Assembly (NCBI RefSeq): GCF_000003815.2
Contig: NC_049982.1
Location: 11,560,841-11,624,840 of the forward strand
Length of the DNA stretch: 64,000 bases
Origin: Branchiostoma floridae
Taxonomy: Eukaryota; Chordata; Leptocardii; Amphioxiformes; Branchiostomatidae
Direction: 5' to 3'
Positions 41,290 through 54,945 of this stretch are shown piece after piece; position 1 is the stretch's first letter; each line of letters begins with the position of its first letter. Both the position numbers and the translations under genes were made by a program. The notes beneath the pieces are model-generated. The model was not told where the DNA came from. It did no database searches and worked only from the letters and a program-made list of their open reading frames with translations.

Positions 41290-44200
41290 CAGACCCTGGT
41301 CATTTCATCTGTGTTCTGCTCAAGGTTTTAAGTTTCCACGTAAATTATAATGAGAGAGTCAGAGGCAGACAAGCTGACAGTGAGCCATTCTGGTAGAGTA
41401 TTTCCCTTTGAACAACTATAAGAATGTAAGTCTAGAAGAAGGTGAGAAAGTGGACTGACAAGTTTTGTGTTCATCTGTTGCTGCATATTTTATTGTCCTG
41501 GAAGATTACTGGCAAAATATAGAGGGTGATGTATTCACTTATCTACATTTCATTATATCCATCTCTGTGACTGTATCTAATTTGACCCTTCTACATTGTA
41601 TGTGTACTTAAATTTTCAATCAGCCTTGTCATCTGATAGTAAATACTAGTAGCGTTCAATTTAACTGCAAAAATGTTACATTGGCATGTTGTAGGTACAT
41701 GTCTAGTCTCTACCAGACTAACTATACTAGATGTAAGGAGAATAACTTGCCAGGGCCACTGCAGGGTTTGACTAGCCAGTTACAAGTTTTATCTTCCCAT
41801 GAACTGACTCTCCTGGCCAATCATTCCCTTTTTTGCCAAATTCTATGGTCCATTCCCCCAAAGAAATTTCTGGTGGAAGCTAGTACTTGTCTATTACATA
41901 TACTAGTCAAAAATCAATGGTGATATGAGTTTCTGCTGATGTATTCAGTGCTGTACTGTGACAGGTAGACTACTGTCATGAATGCCCAATATGATGTTCT
42001 GTAAGTTAGATTGTTTTATGCCTCCTGTTATATGATACAAATTATGGCAAAGCTGGCAACTTACACTGTCAGTACATGTATGTCCCTACTAGGCATAGAC
42101 TGGGTTAATGCCCATTTGTTGTAAGATCATGTGTTACATAATCAAAGTTGTTTTTTAATTTATCACTTTTTAAAGAAAAAAGTGTCTTTATCTATTCTGT
42201 CTATAAAAGACTGATATAAAACTATTCAGATGTTTTTGTATAATTCTGTGGAACAAGAAGATAAGCTACATGTATTATGATAGAGGTCATCACAACAACA
42301 TGCACTAGCTGCTCTGATTAAACAGCAAAAAGATATGAGAATCTAGTACATGTATCACAAATTTAGACCTTGTGATTATAATGTTACATGTACCACAATA
42401 GCAATGGATCATCTTAGTAATCATAGTAATATATGTCTATGGAAATGTGAAATGCTTATGAAGGTGTGCAATGCTGAAACTTAAGCTCACATAGCTTGAA
42501 AATATCAGTTAACTTGTAAAGAGGTTATGTAAAAGATGGAGATGGAGAAATACATTGCATACAAGTCATTGCTCATGATTGCAACTGTCAATGTGTCTTC
42601 TTTCTTCTTTCTTATCACTATGCCACAACTGTCGATAACATACATAAGGCCATGTTGATTTGATTATATGGATGACATCCTCCGGGAACTCCAAAACTGA
42701 TGCGAGCGAGCGAATAAAAAAAAAAGTTTGGCCAAAAAAAAAAGTTGCCTTCAGTATGAAATCAAAGTGGCCAGGAAGGTTGAACATAGGACTAAACACA
42801 CATAGTATGGTATACCAACAGTTAGGTGTAGGGACCAGTACATCACACAGGTGCAAAACATTTTTTTCTTCTTGGACCAATCCGAAAAAAAACAGACCTG
42901 AAAAAAAACCCAGAGGAGCAGGTTTCGCCAATTACAAAATGGGCACACTATGTCGGCAGCCATTTGGGATCTAACCGGGGGGCTAAGAAGACAACAAGAG
43001 CGAAGACAAGTAGAGTTTATAGTCAATTGCACCAAGTTTCTACAGTCAAAGGTACAGAGACAGTTAGCTATATATAGCCTTTATTACATGGAGATGGGAT
43101 TTTAAAATGCAGTGGGAGTCCAATAATCCACCAAACAGATGCCTTTGTAGCAAAATTGACCAATTACCATTGTTTTGAGTATTGGCAGTTCTCAAGTTTC
43201 CATAGACAATCAGGTCCAGGTTCATGTCCGGACCTGGAAATGATCCTCTGGACCTGAATTTTCTGTACTGGTACCTCCCCCAACCAACAATAGATATTTT
43301 TTCTTTCTGTCCTTTCACATCTTATTCTTTGAGTTAAGATTCATTTTGGCATTCTGTGGCATTAGTTATCTGTTTTCTGATACTTTTTTTTTCAATCTAT
43401 GGAATATTTGTGCTCATTTTACAGCTGCTTTTCACAATTTATTGTGTGGTCGAAAACTTTTTTTTTTTTGTGGAAATGGCCGAAAATTGGTGCGAGCGCG
43501 GATGTCATCCATATGATTAAATCAACGTGGCCTAATGCCAAAAGGGCATTGTCAAGAAACAAAGCATCAGCCTTTTGTTTACAGCTCATTGGGACACTGC
43601 TGTTTCCAACTGAACATTAACGTTAGATGTTGTCATTTTCCTGTTAACTATAAAACTTACATTCATTTAGTATAATAATGGTAAAACAAGACTTAATAAG
43701 AGCATTTGATGAGCAATCAGAGAAGGTAAGTATATGGCTTGTGAGGATGGGTTTGTAAACAGATTTCGAAGTGTCCAGCAATCGATGCAATGTGCAGGCC
43801 AGGAAGAACTGCCCAGTTGTCAACAGAATCCTCATGAAGGTTTTTGAACCTGAAAATTTTTGTTTGTTTTTTCTTCTCAAATGTTTGAAAATAGAACAAG
43901 AACTCTTATTTCTTGTGGTGCCTTAAACCAAAGAGTCACCAATCACCATCACCAAATATTGCCAATAAAACTACAAATGTAACTTAACTTAACATTACAT
44001 TTGTTAATTTATCTTACTAGTTAAAACTATACATTTGTGCTGCCATGCGTCAAAATACAACACATACTGCAGTTTCGATTTTTTGTCACAAGACTCATGT
44101 CGTGGTATCTGTCATAGTGAGTTGCACGTATTAAAATACACCAATTTGAAACACAGCGAACACAACTTCACTATGCTGATGTGCAAATACAGATCAAGTC

Positions 44201-44371
44201 GCTATGTGGCGCTGCAAGTCTGCGTGATGACGCAGGGGAAAGCGTCACCAGCAGAAGTTTGTTTTGATCAGAGACTTTACCAAAGCACCCTTGATTTTAC
44301 TAAGTGTTGTTTGAAACTTGCGATCGGTCTAGCCACCATAATGAACTGAAATGTCATAGTACACCGCCAAG
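41290..44371. other. Intergenic region between PRADC1 and the coiled-coil gene; no gene supported
   Basis: The left part should hold the 3'UTR of PRADC1; I found no convincing AATAAA, only an ATTAAA at 42317-42322. The centre holds an inverted-repeat element (42646-43533). The last ~400 bp are presumably the promoter of the gene starting at 44372. Short reading frames here show no recognisable protein. Confidence 0.5.
42646..43533. mobile_element. Inverted-repeat (foldback or MITE-like) element
   Basis: About 35 bp at 42646-42680 (containing ATATGGATGACATCC) matches the reverse complement of 43500-43533 with four or so mismatches. Inside each arm come a GCGAGCG word and a poly-A or poly-T run, in mirrored order. 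The ~890-bp segment has no coding capacity, which fits a non-autonomous DNA element or an old inverted insertion pair. Confidence 0.6.
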
Positions 44372-47300
44372 ATGTTTTCGCCGGACGGAGACTTGGATAT
44401 TCTGTCCGAGGACGGAGAATTCGCCGCGACTGAGCTGTCCAGGTCCGGCCCCCCTCCCCACGGTTCTGCAGGGCAGGGTACTGATGACCAGGGTCAGTCC
44501 GCTAATTCAGGTTAATGTATGGTAAAAGTAATTATAACGTTACCAAAACACGGATTTGTGGTAGGCCTTCATACATAATTCCTCATTTTTGAATTTAGCA
44601 AAAGGGAGTATTCGTCACTTGGGCAAACAGAAGCTTGTATATAAATTTGTAATTTGACGTTTTGCAGCTGATAACGTTAGGTCTGAAAAACAACTTCATC
44701 ATCTCTGAAATTATCTTTTAAGTTTTATCTGCCAGGTTGCACATATGAAATTCGTCACTCTGAGAAACAGTGTGTTTGAGAGGTCTCTAGTAAAGCACCC
44801 CCAAGTATGCACACGTTAGATATGTAGGGTTCATAATTTGAGGGACATTGTAGTGTAACGGGGGGGATCCAATGTCCGGTTACTGTTCTAAGTGAATGCG
44901 CATGGCTTTTGTCATCGTACATTTGACTGAGAACCCATCAAAAACAAGTCAAGATCTTGTTAACAACCATATAACTGTGATTGAAGCTGTGCAGACATAC
45001 ATTTCATTTAACGGCAGCAACTACCGAACTGTAGTTTGATAGCGCGCGAAACTATTGGCAGGTTTTGACTTGCGTTTCAGTGGAACGTTCTAACACAAAA
45101 AGGGGGTCCAAACTCCGATAAGTTAACAACCAAGCCATCTCTGTATATTTTTAAGCGTCCTATGCATGCAAAATAACACTAACCTTCTGCAATACTATTT
45201 TTTGTCACAAATATATGCAATATTTTGAATTACGCTGCATATTTAAATACGTTTAGTTACAAGGTTTGCCTCTCACGGCGAAACCAACCTGTCGCCAAAA
45301 ATGAAAATGGCGGCACATTTGTTTACATCTGCCTGTGATTACACTTTTTCAATTTCGGCTTCTTAATTTCCCGCTTCAACCTCGTTTTTAACAGCAGAAA
45401 TAGTCGAAGGGCCAAGCATCGAATATTCGGTTCTACTTCCGGGGTTTTACAAAACGGCTCAGATCATATAGAACGCGTTGTTCTCTGAAGACACGGCGCA
45501 CGTCGGGGCACAGCTTGAGGCCGTTGCATGGATGTAAACAACTGTCTGTGGTGCAACAAAGAGACCTTAGACTTGCATAATGTTTATACTTTTTCATATC
45601 TACAGGATTTTTCCAGCACAACTATGTACACATTTTGCGCGTTACAAAATGACATCTGGCACTATGGCTTTTGAAACTTTAGCAATTTTTGTCTAGTCTA
45701 CTTGTCCTTATCTGTTTTACAATTCACCTAGATCCGATTATCTAATGCCACAGTGTGATAGTCCATTTCATTGCCTTTACAATGATACCAAAGTTTCCTG
45801 GTTAATTTCAGGAGCAACGCGTTTACACCAGAAAACCTGCGACAACACGTTGGGCAACCTCGTTCCACGGTAGAACGTACGGGGCGCAGCGTCTTCAACA
45901 GAGTGAACATTTTTATATGCCAGTACTATGCTAGTAACCAATAGCGTCGACAATAAATTATACATCAAATGAAAGCTAAGGTTTCCGTGAACCAACACAG
46001 AAATTTCAAGAGGGATAGAGAACTCGTCATGACTGTAACGCCGTTACAAAGTTCTACAGCTACACGATGAGATACTACGCTCCGCGGTAGAACGCACGAG
46101 GAGCCGCGTACTTTATAACGGAGTGAAAATCTTCTATTTGGGTGCTGCGCTATCAACCAATCAAGTCGACAAAATGCTATACATCAAATGAAAGGAAAGG
46201 TTTCTAGAAATCATTACACACATTTTCAAGAATATTCATGAACTCTACGTGCTTACAACACCGTGACAAATTTGACCGTCTAGTTCCGTGATTGTATGCA
46301 GAGCGACCGCGTTCCGAGTTAGAACACGCTAGGTGCCGCGTCTGTATAACGAGGTGACAATTTTCAGCGTTGCACCATTGTGCAACAAACCATTTAAAGA
46401 GACATATAGATATATATCAAGTGAAAGCTAAGTTTTTGGAGAATCATCATATCAACTTTAAGACGGATGGAGAATTTAAGGAGCTTACGATCCCGTGACA
46501 AAGATTAACATAAGTCCCGTGCTTTCTACTTGGCCGACGCGTTCCAATTGTGTTCGGAACGCGCGCGGCGCGGCGTCTTGATTTCAACAGAGTGGCCATT
46601 TTCTATTTGGGTGCTGCGCTATCAACCACTCCAGTCGACAATAAGCTATATATCAAATGAAAGGTAATGTCTCTGAAAATCAGCACACCGATTTTCAAGA
46701 ATTTTCATCAACGTTTCATGCTTGCTAAAAGCCAACAAACTTCCCGTAAAGTGTGCGATGTTCATGGAACGACTTTTCAAAGTGTAACTCAACAAACACC
46801 AATGATTTGACCATGATGAGACGCGCTGAATCCGGCCCTTTCAGCATGCCAAATCTCATGGACCTGTAGTCAACCAACTTTATGCTATGAGTACTTAAGT
46901 AAAGGCTAGTTTCACGGGAGAGGCGCGTGGCGTCGCTTTCGCTGTTTTGTAAAATAAGCGTGTTCTAGAGCATTGGCCCTTCGACTAAAATGACTACAGG
47001 ATTTCTTAAGTCGGTAGGGATAGATTTTCTTGAATGATCGGTACTCTACTGACGAGTTGACTAACTCCATCGTGTTGAGCATCGCTCGGCTTCCTTCATA
47101 GGTGATTGGCAAAGATGGCGGGGGTGACAGGGCCGTGAACATGCGGCATAATTTAGCTCCGATTATCCAACTATAAAAGCAAAGACACGGCATAGCTGTG
47201 CTTCTTTAGGAAGTCTTATAGATATCCTTCTCATCTGTGGTGGTATCTTTTCACATTTCGTATTTGACGATGAATAATTTAAGAGTTTCCCGGGCCATGT

Positions 47301-50300
47301 TTTCGATAAGTTCGCTCGTCAGCATGCTCGGAAGGCGTCAAACATGTGTACTTTTTTCAATCGTTATCTGTTGGGGATTACCAATTTGGACACACACTCT
47401 GACTTTTCAGATATTTACAACAAGGTTTAGTCCATAACAAGTTGTACTTATCATGTGCAGACACTTATGCATATCTCCGCAAAAATGATTTTAAAATCCT
47501 ACCGGAGTTTGGACCCCTACCGGACTTTGGACCCCTCCCGTTATTGGAAATCTCTGGGGATACCTTGTGGATGAACAATCTATGCAGTTACACAAGACTC
47601 ACAATCATCGCAAATCTTGTACTTCATCGCTTTTCATGCATTTTTGTCAGGGTGCTCTATATATGTGACATGACCTGGCAGAATTATGTTAGTAGACATT
47701 ACTTTAATATATAATACATGTAAACAAACACATGACATGACGTCTCTAACCCCTGCAGATGCAGAGTCTCCTCGGAGCTGGAGTTCGGTTTTGTCACCAG
47801 CGCGTGTCCGTGTGGGCGTGTCTTCCTGGTTGGAGACCGGTAAGCAGCTGAGTTCCAGGGTCCATGCCTTGGTGAAGGATACTGCTGCAGGTATGTGCAC
47901 TTAGTCTGGAGTCCAGCCTTGCTCGCTTTAGTCTGCTAACGAAGGTCACGGAGGACAGTTTGTGTCTAGAACACTAGGAGAGGATGGCAGTTCATCTTAT
48001 CAATTGGAGGAAGATATAAAGATTGTGACCTATGGAATTTCTCAGGGGTGTCAGACAAGACAGACCATTTTCAGTATGGACCAGGGCAAGTTGGACCAAC
48101 ACCTACATCTAGGTGGAGTCCTAACCCTTACCCTTACAATTGTCAATGGTGACTTGGTTTAAGTTGACAATGGTCTGACTTGTTCTGATTCCCTGTCTTG
48201 GCTCTCCCCATTGAACAACTGATTGTTTGGTACTGTATCATCTGTATTTGTTTAAATAACCTGCCCTTTGGTATAACATACCAGCTAACTGTATCCTGTC
48301 TTCCCAGTTTCCCCTGCCAGTCCAGTGAAGGTGGAGGCTGACGCTCCCCTGACAGCCGAGGACGTCCCCGTGTCACCTCAGCTCATGAAGTCTGTGGCCC
48401 TCGCCTTCCGCAGACAGGAGGAGATCAACAAGGTTCAGCTCTTCTCTCTGAGAGCCTCTGTATGATGGCTGGAAATTCATTTTTGGGAATCGCTGGACAG
48501 AAAAAAATATAATAAAGTCGTATGCCAGCAAACCCACCCTGCAAGTAGAGCAGGTAGCATCCTCCTGAATTTTTTTATCTATATGCCTCAGGAACACTGT
48601 TTCCTATGGGGCAAATTTAATGAAGTAATGCCAATGTTTTAAACAACTTGTTGATAAAGAATGGAAAAGCCTACTTTGCTGGGTGAAACCAAGGACATTT
48701 CCTTGCTTAAACGTATGTAGGGGATAAAAATCACAGCATAGGGGTCTATGGTTGACTGAACTGGCAAGAATCCAATTGCTGTTGAATATAAAGCATCTAT
48801 TGTTCCATCTTAAAGTGTCAGTACTGAGAATAGATTACTGTAGGGCATGTATTAATATTTCTTTGTGTTTGTAGGCAAATGCAAACCTCTGCAGGCTGAA
48901 CTATGCTGTGAATGTGGCCAACTATGTCAAACACAAACAAGTAGAGGTGAGTTCAGTGTGGGACAAAATTTATTTGAAAGGCTTAGTTTTAAGAGTTTCA
49001 CTATGTCGTCAAAATGTTGATGTTGAATTTGCCAGGACAGTGACAGGGGTTGTATATTGATAGCTGCATGAATGATTTCAGATTAGTTTGGGATGAGTTT
49101 AACAATGCATGCTTTCTATATGGTGTGTGATTATTGGGTGTTTCAATTATTTGCCATGATGAGGACTGCCTACATTGGGAACTACATTGATTGGTGCATC
49201 CACTATTTTCCACTGTTAGAATGTACAATCATTAAAGGAAGTACATTGATTGTTTCTGCTTGCTTGTGTTTTTCATAGCAAGCCGTAATACAGGGACAGA
49301 AGCAGCTGTGGAAACTCAACAACAGAGTTCATCATCAGACAGAGACTATAGGTAATATGAGACTTTGCAGTATGTAGACAGTCTATATAATATGTAGCTT
49401 CAACATAGGCATTTACTCACATACATGTATACCTAGACTTACCTCTTGTGTTTGACACATTAGTAAATCCAGACTGTAAGGTTTGTTCCACTCAGACTGA
49501 ATGAGACCCCTAGTAGGTTACTGCTTTAATAAGTGTGGTGAGTTCTTTTAAGTGCTCAAGGTGTGACTGTGACCTCTGGCTTTATATCCCATCCAAGAGA
49601 ACATACCTAGCTGGAGCCACATGTGTAGATACTCATTGTCACCGGAGTTTGAAAATAGGTGTTGAGGAGGTTGGGTCTCATATTTATACCATATATTTAC
49701 TACCAAAGTTGCATTGAAATGAGTATGACTTACTAAAGATATAGGTGGATTTTTTCTATCAAAATATTCAAATATCTATGTGAAATTAAGCTGTCTTGCA
49801 GGAGGCTAGCCTTACAAGAGGGGTTGACTAACTAAGATGATGATGTAACAAGCTGTGAACTGGTTCTACCATGCTGCAGGTCACCTCCAGGACGGAGTGC
49901 GTAACCTGTCCACACAGGTCCAGCTGCAGAAGGAGACAGCACAGAGGATGAAGAACAGCATCGATGCACAGCAGCAGCTGTTCAGCTCCACTATACTGGA
50001 GGTCAGTCACATTTTTTGTGTGCAAAACCTATAAATTACTTTAAAGCCATAATAATAATACATGTACTGTACTAGCTTTGTATAGTTGATACAAGCTGTG
50101 TAGGACTAGCCTGCAAGGTTTGATCCACTGTAGTGGAACCTTTAACTTGCTGGGGGGTGTTGCTGTTCTTAAACTTCAGTTTTATGTACCATCCAAGAGG
50201 ATGTCCCTATTTGGAAGCACTCATTTTCTTTTGAGTCAAGTGAGAAAGTAGATGCTAAGTACCCCAAGAGCACAACATAGGTGCCTGCTAGGGATTAGGA

Positions 50301-52059
50301 CCCAGAACTTTAAGATTCTAGGTCAAAAACCTTAGCCACATGACCATGTTGTCACTTTGTGTGTACAGAACAGGTGCTCTGAATCCCCAAAGTTTGGACA
50401 GTAGAAAGTTGCAGAATTGAGTCTTGAGAATTGTTATTTTTTTGTAAGTTAAATCCACTTGAATGATGTTTTGACCACTATTGTTGTTTGTTTTTACAGA
50501 ACCGAATGGAGCTGGAACGACAGCAGAGTCTTTTGACCAAGCAGCAGGCTGCTATGGATGTGAGTTCTGGGCACTTAGTAATTTGTTTATCATTCATGTT
50601 GCTTGTACAAATGTAAATACATTGTACTGAAAGACAGAACTTTGGATAAATGAGAGTCCAGACGTCCTTTTGAAAAGTGATGTGTATGAATCCATGTATG
50701 AAGTGTTGCATCCTAGCCTGAATTGGTACCATATTTTCTGTGTGTTTCAGCACTTGATCAGACAGAAACTCAAGCATGACTTCCTGGTAGATAGCGGGTA
50801 AGTTGAAATTACAGTAGACTTACAGTAGTTTTAGCCTGTAATTTTGTCTTTCTGAATTTTGACCAGAATTGCTTAGAGCAATTTTGTGGTTTACTAGGAC
50901 TTTGTTTGCTGTCTTCCTAAATATTACAAAATGTCATACTGTTTTTTCTCTCACCAGCAAGCTTGTTAATTTCAGATTGCATACGATAGATGATCCTGTT
51001 TTTTCCTTTCCAGACTCCTATACTTTATGGACTTTGCATTTGACAGTGTATGTAACATGTGCCATTCTGTGTTGTAGACTTCTCGTAGGGACAATGTGGT
51101 TTGTGAACAGCTTGCTGGTTGACTACCCACTGAAGACAGTCTTGGTGGTGGTGCCCAGAACCAAGCTCAGAAACTGGTGAGTTTAGGAATGGACTAAGAA
51201 CAATGATGTATGTGTGTAAGTGTATACGTAAGCATGTGTATAAGAGTCTGTATAAGCTTGTGGGAGAGTTACTGCAGGCTGACACCAGAAAAAATAACCA
51301 CACACTGCTGACATAAAAAAATGTAATCTTTATCCTTCCTTCATGGTCTGTGTCAAGTGACATTCTTTTTTTGTTTCTGTATTGTGGCCCAGTTTGAAAT
51401 TTTGCTAATGTTGGTTTCCTACATACCCATGACTGATGAATATTGGCATTATGGAAATAAAAGTGTCATCTCTTGTATTGGTTTCAGGCTCAGACAGGCC
51501 ACAAAGGCACTGCTTGTCCTTCAGATGATGGGTCTGCTGAAGTCCTGGTCTGTAAAATGTGGCCTACATAACAGGTAATACTAGTACCACAAGGGTACTG
51601 GTTTTGTTTTGTATTTTTTCATAATGACCTCTCCACCATGAATATTATGACACCTCACCTATGCATCTCTGATGTATTACTCCTGAATTCTATCAACTGC
51701 GGACCAAAAAACACAGCAAAAAACCTCCTTTCATATTTTGTAGCAAAATTATATCTCTGTATTTACAATATCCAGAAGCTTGTACTTTATATTTGGCAAT
51801 GTAACCACCTGTCTTTATCAGTATGTTACTGCTTTTTTCTGGACTATCAGGTCTGTCCCAGTGTAATGAGTACATTGTCCTGCTGTTGTTTTCCAGTGTT
51901 GGATCCCTGCTTCCCTATATACAACATGCCAGCACACTTGCAATGGGCAAACTGCAGGAACTGAGAGCTGTGAGAGTGTGGAGAAGAAGACCTGCCCTCC
52001 CACCAGACCAGGAGGATAGTGAAGACAGGCCACCTCAAACTGCCCTGAACCTCTGCTGA
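44372..52059 (+). CDS. Unrecognised coiled-coil protein with C-terminal hydrophobic segments
   Basis: Exons 44372-44492, 47759-47890, 48308-48432, 48875-48946, 49279-49351, 49880-50001, 50500-50559, 50751-50797, 51078-51176, 51488-51574, 51897-52059 (stop TGA) join with consistent phases to 366 aa. The acidic N-terminus starts MFSPDGDLDILSEDGEF. Residues ~40-120 are Ser/Pro-rich. Residues ~125-250 are Gln/Lys/Glu-rich with coiled-coil character (HLQDGVRNLSTQVQLQKE, MELERQQSLLTKQQAAMD). A hydrophobic stretch follows (LLVGTMWFVNSLLVDYPL, residues ~252-270), then TVLVVV, then a second (ATKALLVLQMMGLL), and a charged, Pro-rich tail. This architecture suggests a protein anchored in an internal membrane near its C-terminus, with a cytosolic coiled coil. 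I cannot name the family. Exon joins and length are well supported; function is not. Confidence 0.8.
45860..46695. repeat. Four-copy tandem repeat of about 215-235 bp in intron 1 of the coiled-coil gene
   Basis: Units begin near 45864, 46080, 46313 and 46541. Each runs from a GTAGAACG/GGAACGC-rich GC segment, through CAGAGTGA/CGAGGTGA and GGTGCTGCGCTATCAACCA, to TCGACAATAAGCTATA and ATCAAATGAAAGGTAAGG, then a TTTTCAAGAATTTTCATGAAC-like end. Units are diverged (roughly 65-80% by eye) and show no reading frame. It looks like a decayed satellite or minisatellite array. Confidence 0.8.
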
Positions 52060-53235
52060 TCAGAACATTGTACACTTTGTAAAAATGGATAGGTCTATTT
52101 TCTTAAATGCGAAGGTTTGGGAGGAAAAAAAATCATGTACTAAGTATTTTAGTTAACAAGTTCAAGAATTGGATTGGAATCAGTGGAGGAATGTCTGTTA
52201 TTTACCATGTGGAAAAAAATTGTAGAAAATGTTGATATTTTGCATCAGCATATTGTCTTCTTTGACCCTCTATAAAGTGCTTATAGCAGAGATGATATTT
52301 AGGTCAAAAGTTGTCGATGGTTTTAGGAGGTTTTAAGAAGAAGAAGTGATACTTGAGGTATTGGAAAGTTGAAAATGTGTGGGAGAATAGAAGGGAATCG
52401 AATCAGTTTGCCTAAGTATAGAATGTGATCACAATATTGTACAGCATGCAATATGGTTACCAGACATGGCTTGACAGACATAGAGCTCTAAGAGTTTGAG
52501 CAGAAAACTACATGCAATAGAAGATTGATGGGCACAGTGGGAAAATTCACACAAGATGGCCTCATTAAGAATATTGTGGGTGCTGCATAAACAGTTGTCT
52601 CTGGAATTGTCAAAAAGCTTTGGAATGTTTGCGGGACATGGCTATCCTTTACATGACACTCGTGTATATGCATGTATATACCTGGGATTGTTTTACCATG
52701 CGTGACATTGATATGTAATGTATACCTTTGTTTTACTTATAATCTGCCATTTATCAAGCTATTATTATTAAAAAGAATCACTTCAAATACCATGTGAAAA
52801 GTTAATAAATATAACTTAATGATGGGGAGAATTTCCCTACTGTACAATTGTAATTATGCAGGATACCTTAATTAATTCTTTACAAACATCTGTGATTGTT
52901 ATGAACGGTCCTGAGTGGTCACAAAAAAAACACTTTATATTTTTCTGCAACAGAAAATATTTTTAATCATATTTGCTGTAATGCAACAGCTATGTTTGCT
53001 GTAACAGCTACTGTTTTGGTCATATTTACATATACAATCCAGGATGCAATGAAACACCTGTTAATGAGGACATCTAGTGACCTTGTGTTAGTTTTGCAAC
53101 AACAAAATAATTTCACCTCCAATGGTTTGCAAATTGCTAGATATCACTTTATATAGCTGACACTGTCAGATGTTGAGGTCGTTGATGCTAGCTGTACTTA
53201 TTACATGGACCAATAAAGGTACTTGGACAGTTTTA
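52060..53235 (+). other. 3' untranslated region of the coiled-coil gene
   Basis: No coding sequence. An AATAAA at 53212-53217 is the best distal polyadenylation signal; an earlier one (AATAAA near 52803) could give a shorter form. The region ends about 130 bp before the probable 3' end of the convergent TACC gene. Confidence 0.5.
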
Positions 53236-53344
53236 AACAAACTGTTTTTGCTTACTCATCATCTCTACTGGAGATGCTATCACATCACTGATACTGTGAT
53301 AGTACTTAGCAGCCTAACATATACAAAAAAATAGGCACACATCA

Positions 53345-54945
53345 CTAGTAAAATTTTCAAACTTTATTAAGAAAACCAAATCATCATCTTATGTACAAAA
53401 CCTAACTCACACATACATTGTAGTTCACTGGTCATTGCTAGAGACATACACACACTACAAGCATCAGCTGGTTGACAATGTTGCTCTGCATTTCACAACA
53501 CTCAACTGTTATTGGCATCCACTGGTCAGTACAGGGATTTATTTACACATTTGTGCAAAAATAGTGGTGGCTATGACAGGCTGAAGGGATGTCACGAAGG
53601 GTTACAGTTGGGACAGTCAGACAGGGATGTGGGATTTTCAGTGAGAGCTTTGCTATTTGTTTATCACATGTATGTAGTCCTGAGAAAAATGAAGAGTAAC
53701 ATAGACAATAGCATTGTACATTTAAAGACGTTCTGGGCACTAAATAGCTTGCTTGTTAATGGCTAAGAGTTACAATGTCTTTCTATAATTAAGCAGATAA
53801 AAAGTAACTTTCTAACGAAATAGCCATCAATACAGGGGTTAGCAAAAGGTAAGGGTTGGGATATTTCAGGAGATGGGGAAAGCTTCTATGGTACAGTGCA
53901 CTGCAAAAGAACATGGAAGGCAGAATATCATATCTCAACATGGGAAGACTATCCTTGATCAAACAGTAACTATACATTGTTTCATACTTCTAAACTTTAT
54001 CAATGATCATAATTCAAGGGTACCACATCATATCTGTTGCAATCACGTCTTCTATCGTAATTCATTTTTGTAACTTTCTAATATACAGTGTCTCTTTCCT
54101 AACCAGTAGTGCGTGTGCATAGTCGGACCCTGACCTTGGCACTTCAACTCTGAATACCGACCTTCGTCTCACAGTTACATTTATCACATAGCAATGTCCT
54201 TTGTCTCTAGCAACCAAATCTGTATAGCTCTGAATGTTCCCACAGAAGATCTCCTGGATCATCTTAGTTTGCAGACGGGAACAAAAGGTAGCTTTGCGTT
54301 TCTCACTCTTAGACTTATAGTTGTCCCCCATACCCCTCACTCCCCATGCAAACGTTACATATTAGTGCAATCATTACAAAGGTCATCTGTCTTTCATATT
54401 CCTCTCGGCTACACTACTTTTTCCCATCCCAAATTACAAACTCACTGATTCAACATCATATAACCTATATCAATAAGATTCAACACTTGAGCTCCATACA
54501 TAAGCTAATTTGACAGTCTCACTGTACAGTAGAAATTGTTACAGCTACAGTGTTTATTGCATGGGAAGCAAGCTCCCTGAAATGCACAGCTTGGTACAGC
54601 TGTCCATTTGTTCAACAGTTGCTTCTCTTCCTAACATTTGCAATAAATACCAAAACAGGAGTGATGGAAGGATCTGGAAAACAGAAAGCTGTACAAAAGA
54701 TGTCAGAACATGTGCATCAAGCACCTTGGATACTTTGATACCTTTTACAAAAGTATGCCAATCAACTAAGGCGTGGCTTGTCAATCATAAATAATATTCA
54801 ATAACGTCTTTTATTGGGAACATGTCTAACCAACAAAATTTAACTTAGTAAGCACACTTTATTTGATAAATGGGTTCTGTTTTATTGAAAACAATGACCA
54901 GTTGAAATCAGACAAGTTGTACTGTATGGTTTACAGGATGGTGTT
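53345..54945 (-). other. 3' untranslated region of TACC
   Basis: Starts after the TACC stop codon (54946-54948) and has no coding content. On the - strand an AATAAA lies at 53363-53368 (TTTATT on +), and other candidates occur near 54809-54860 closer to the stop, so a short and a long 3'UTR are possible. Confidence 0.5.
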
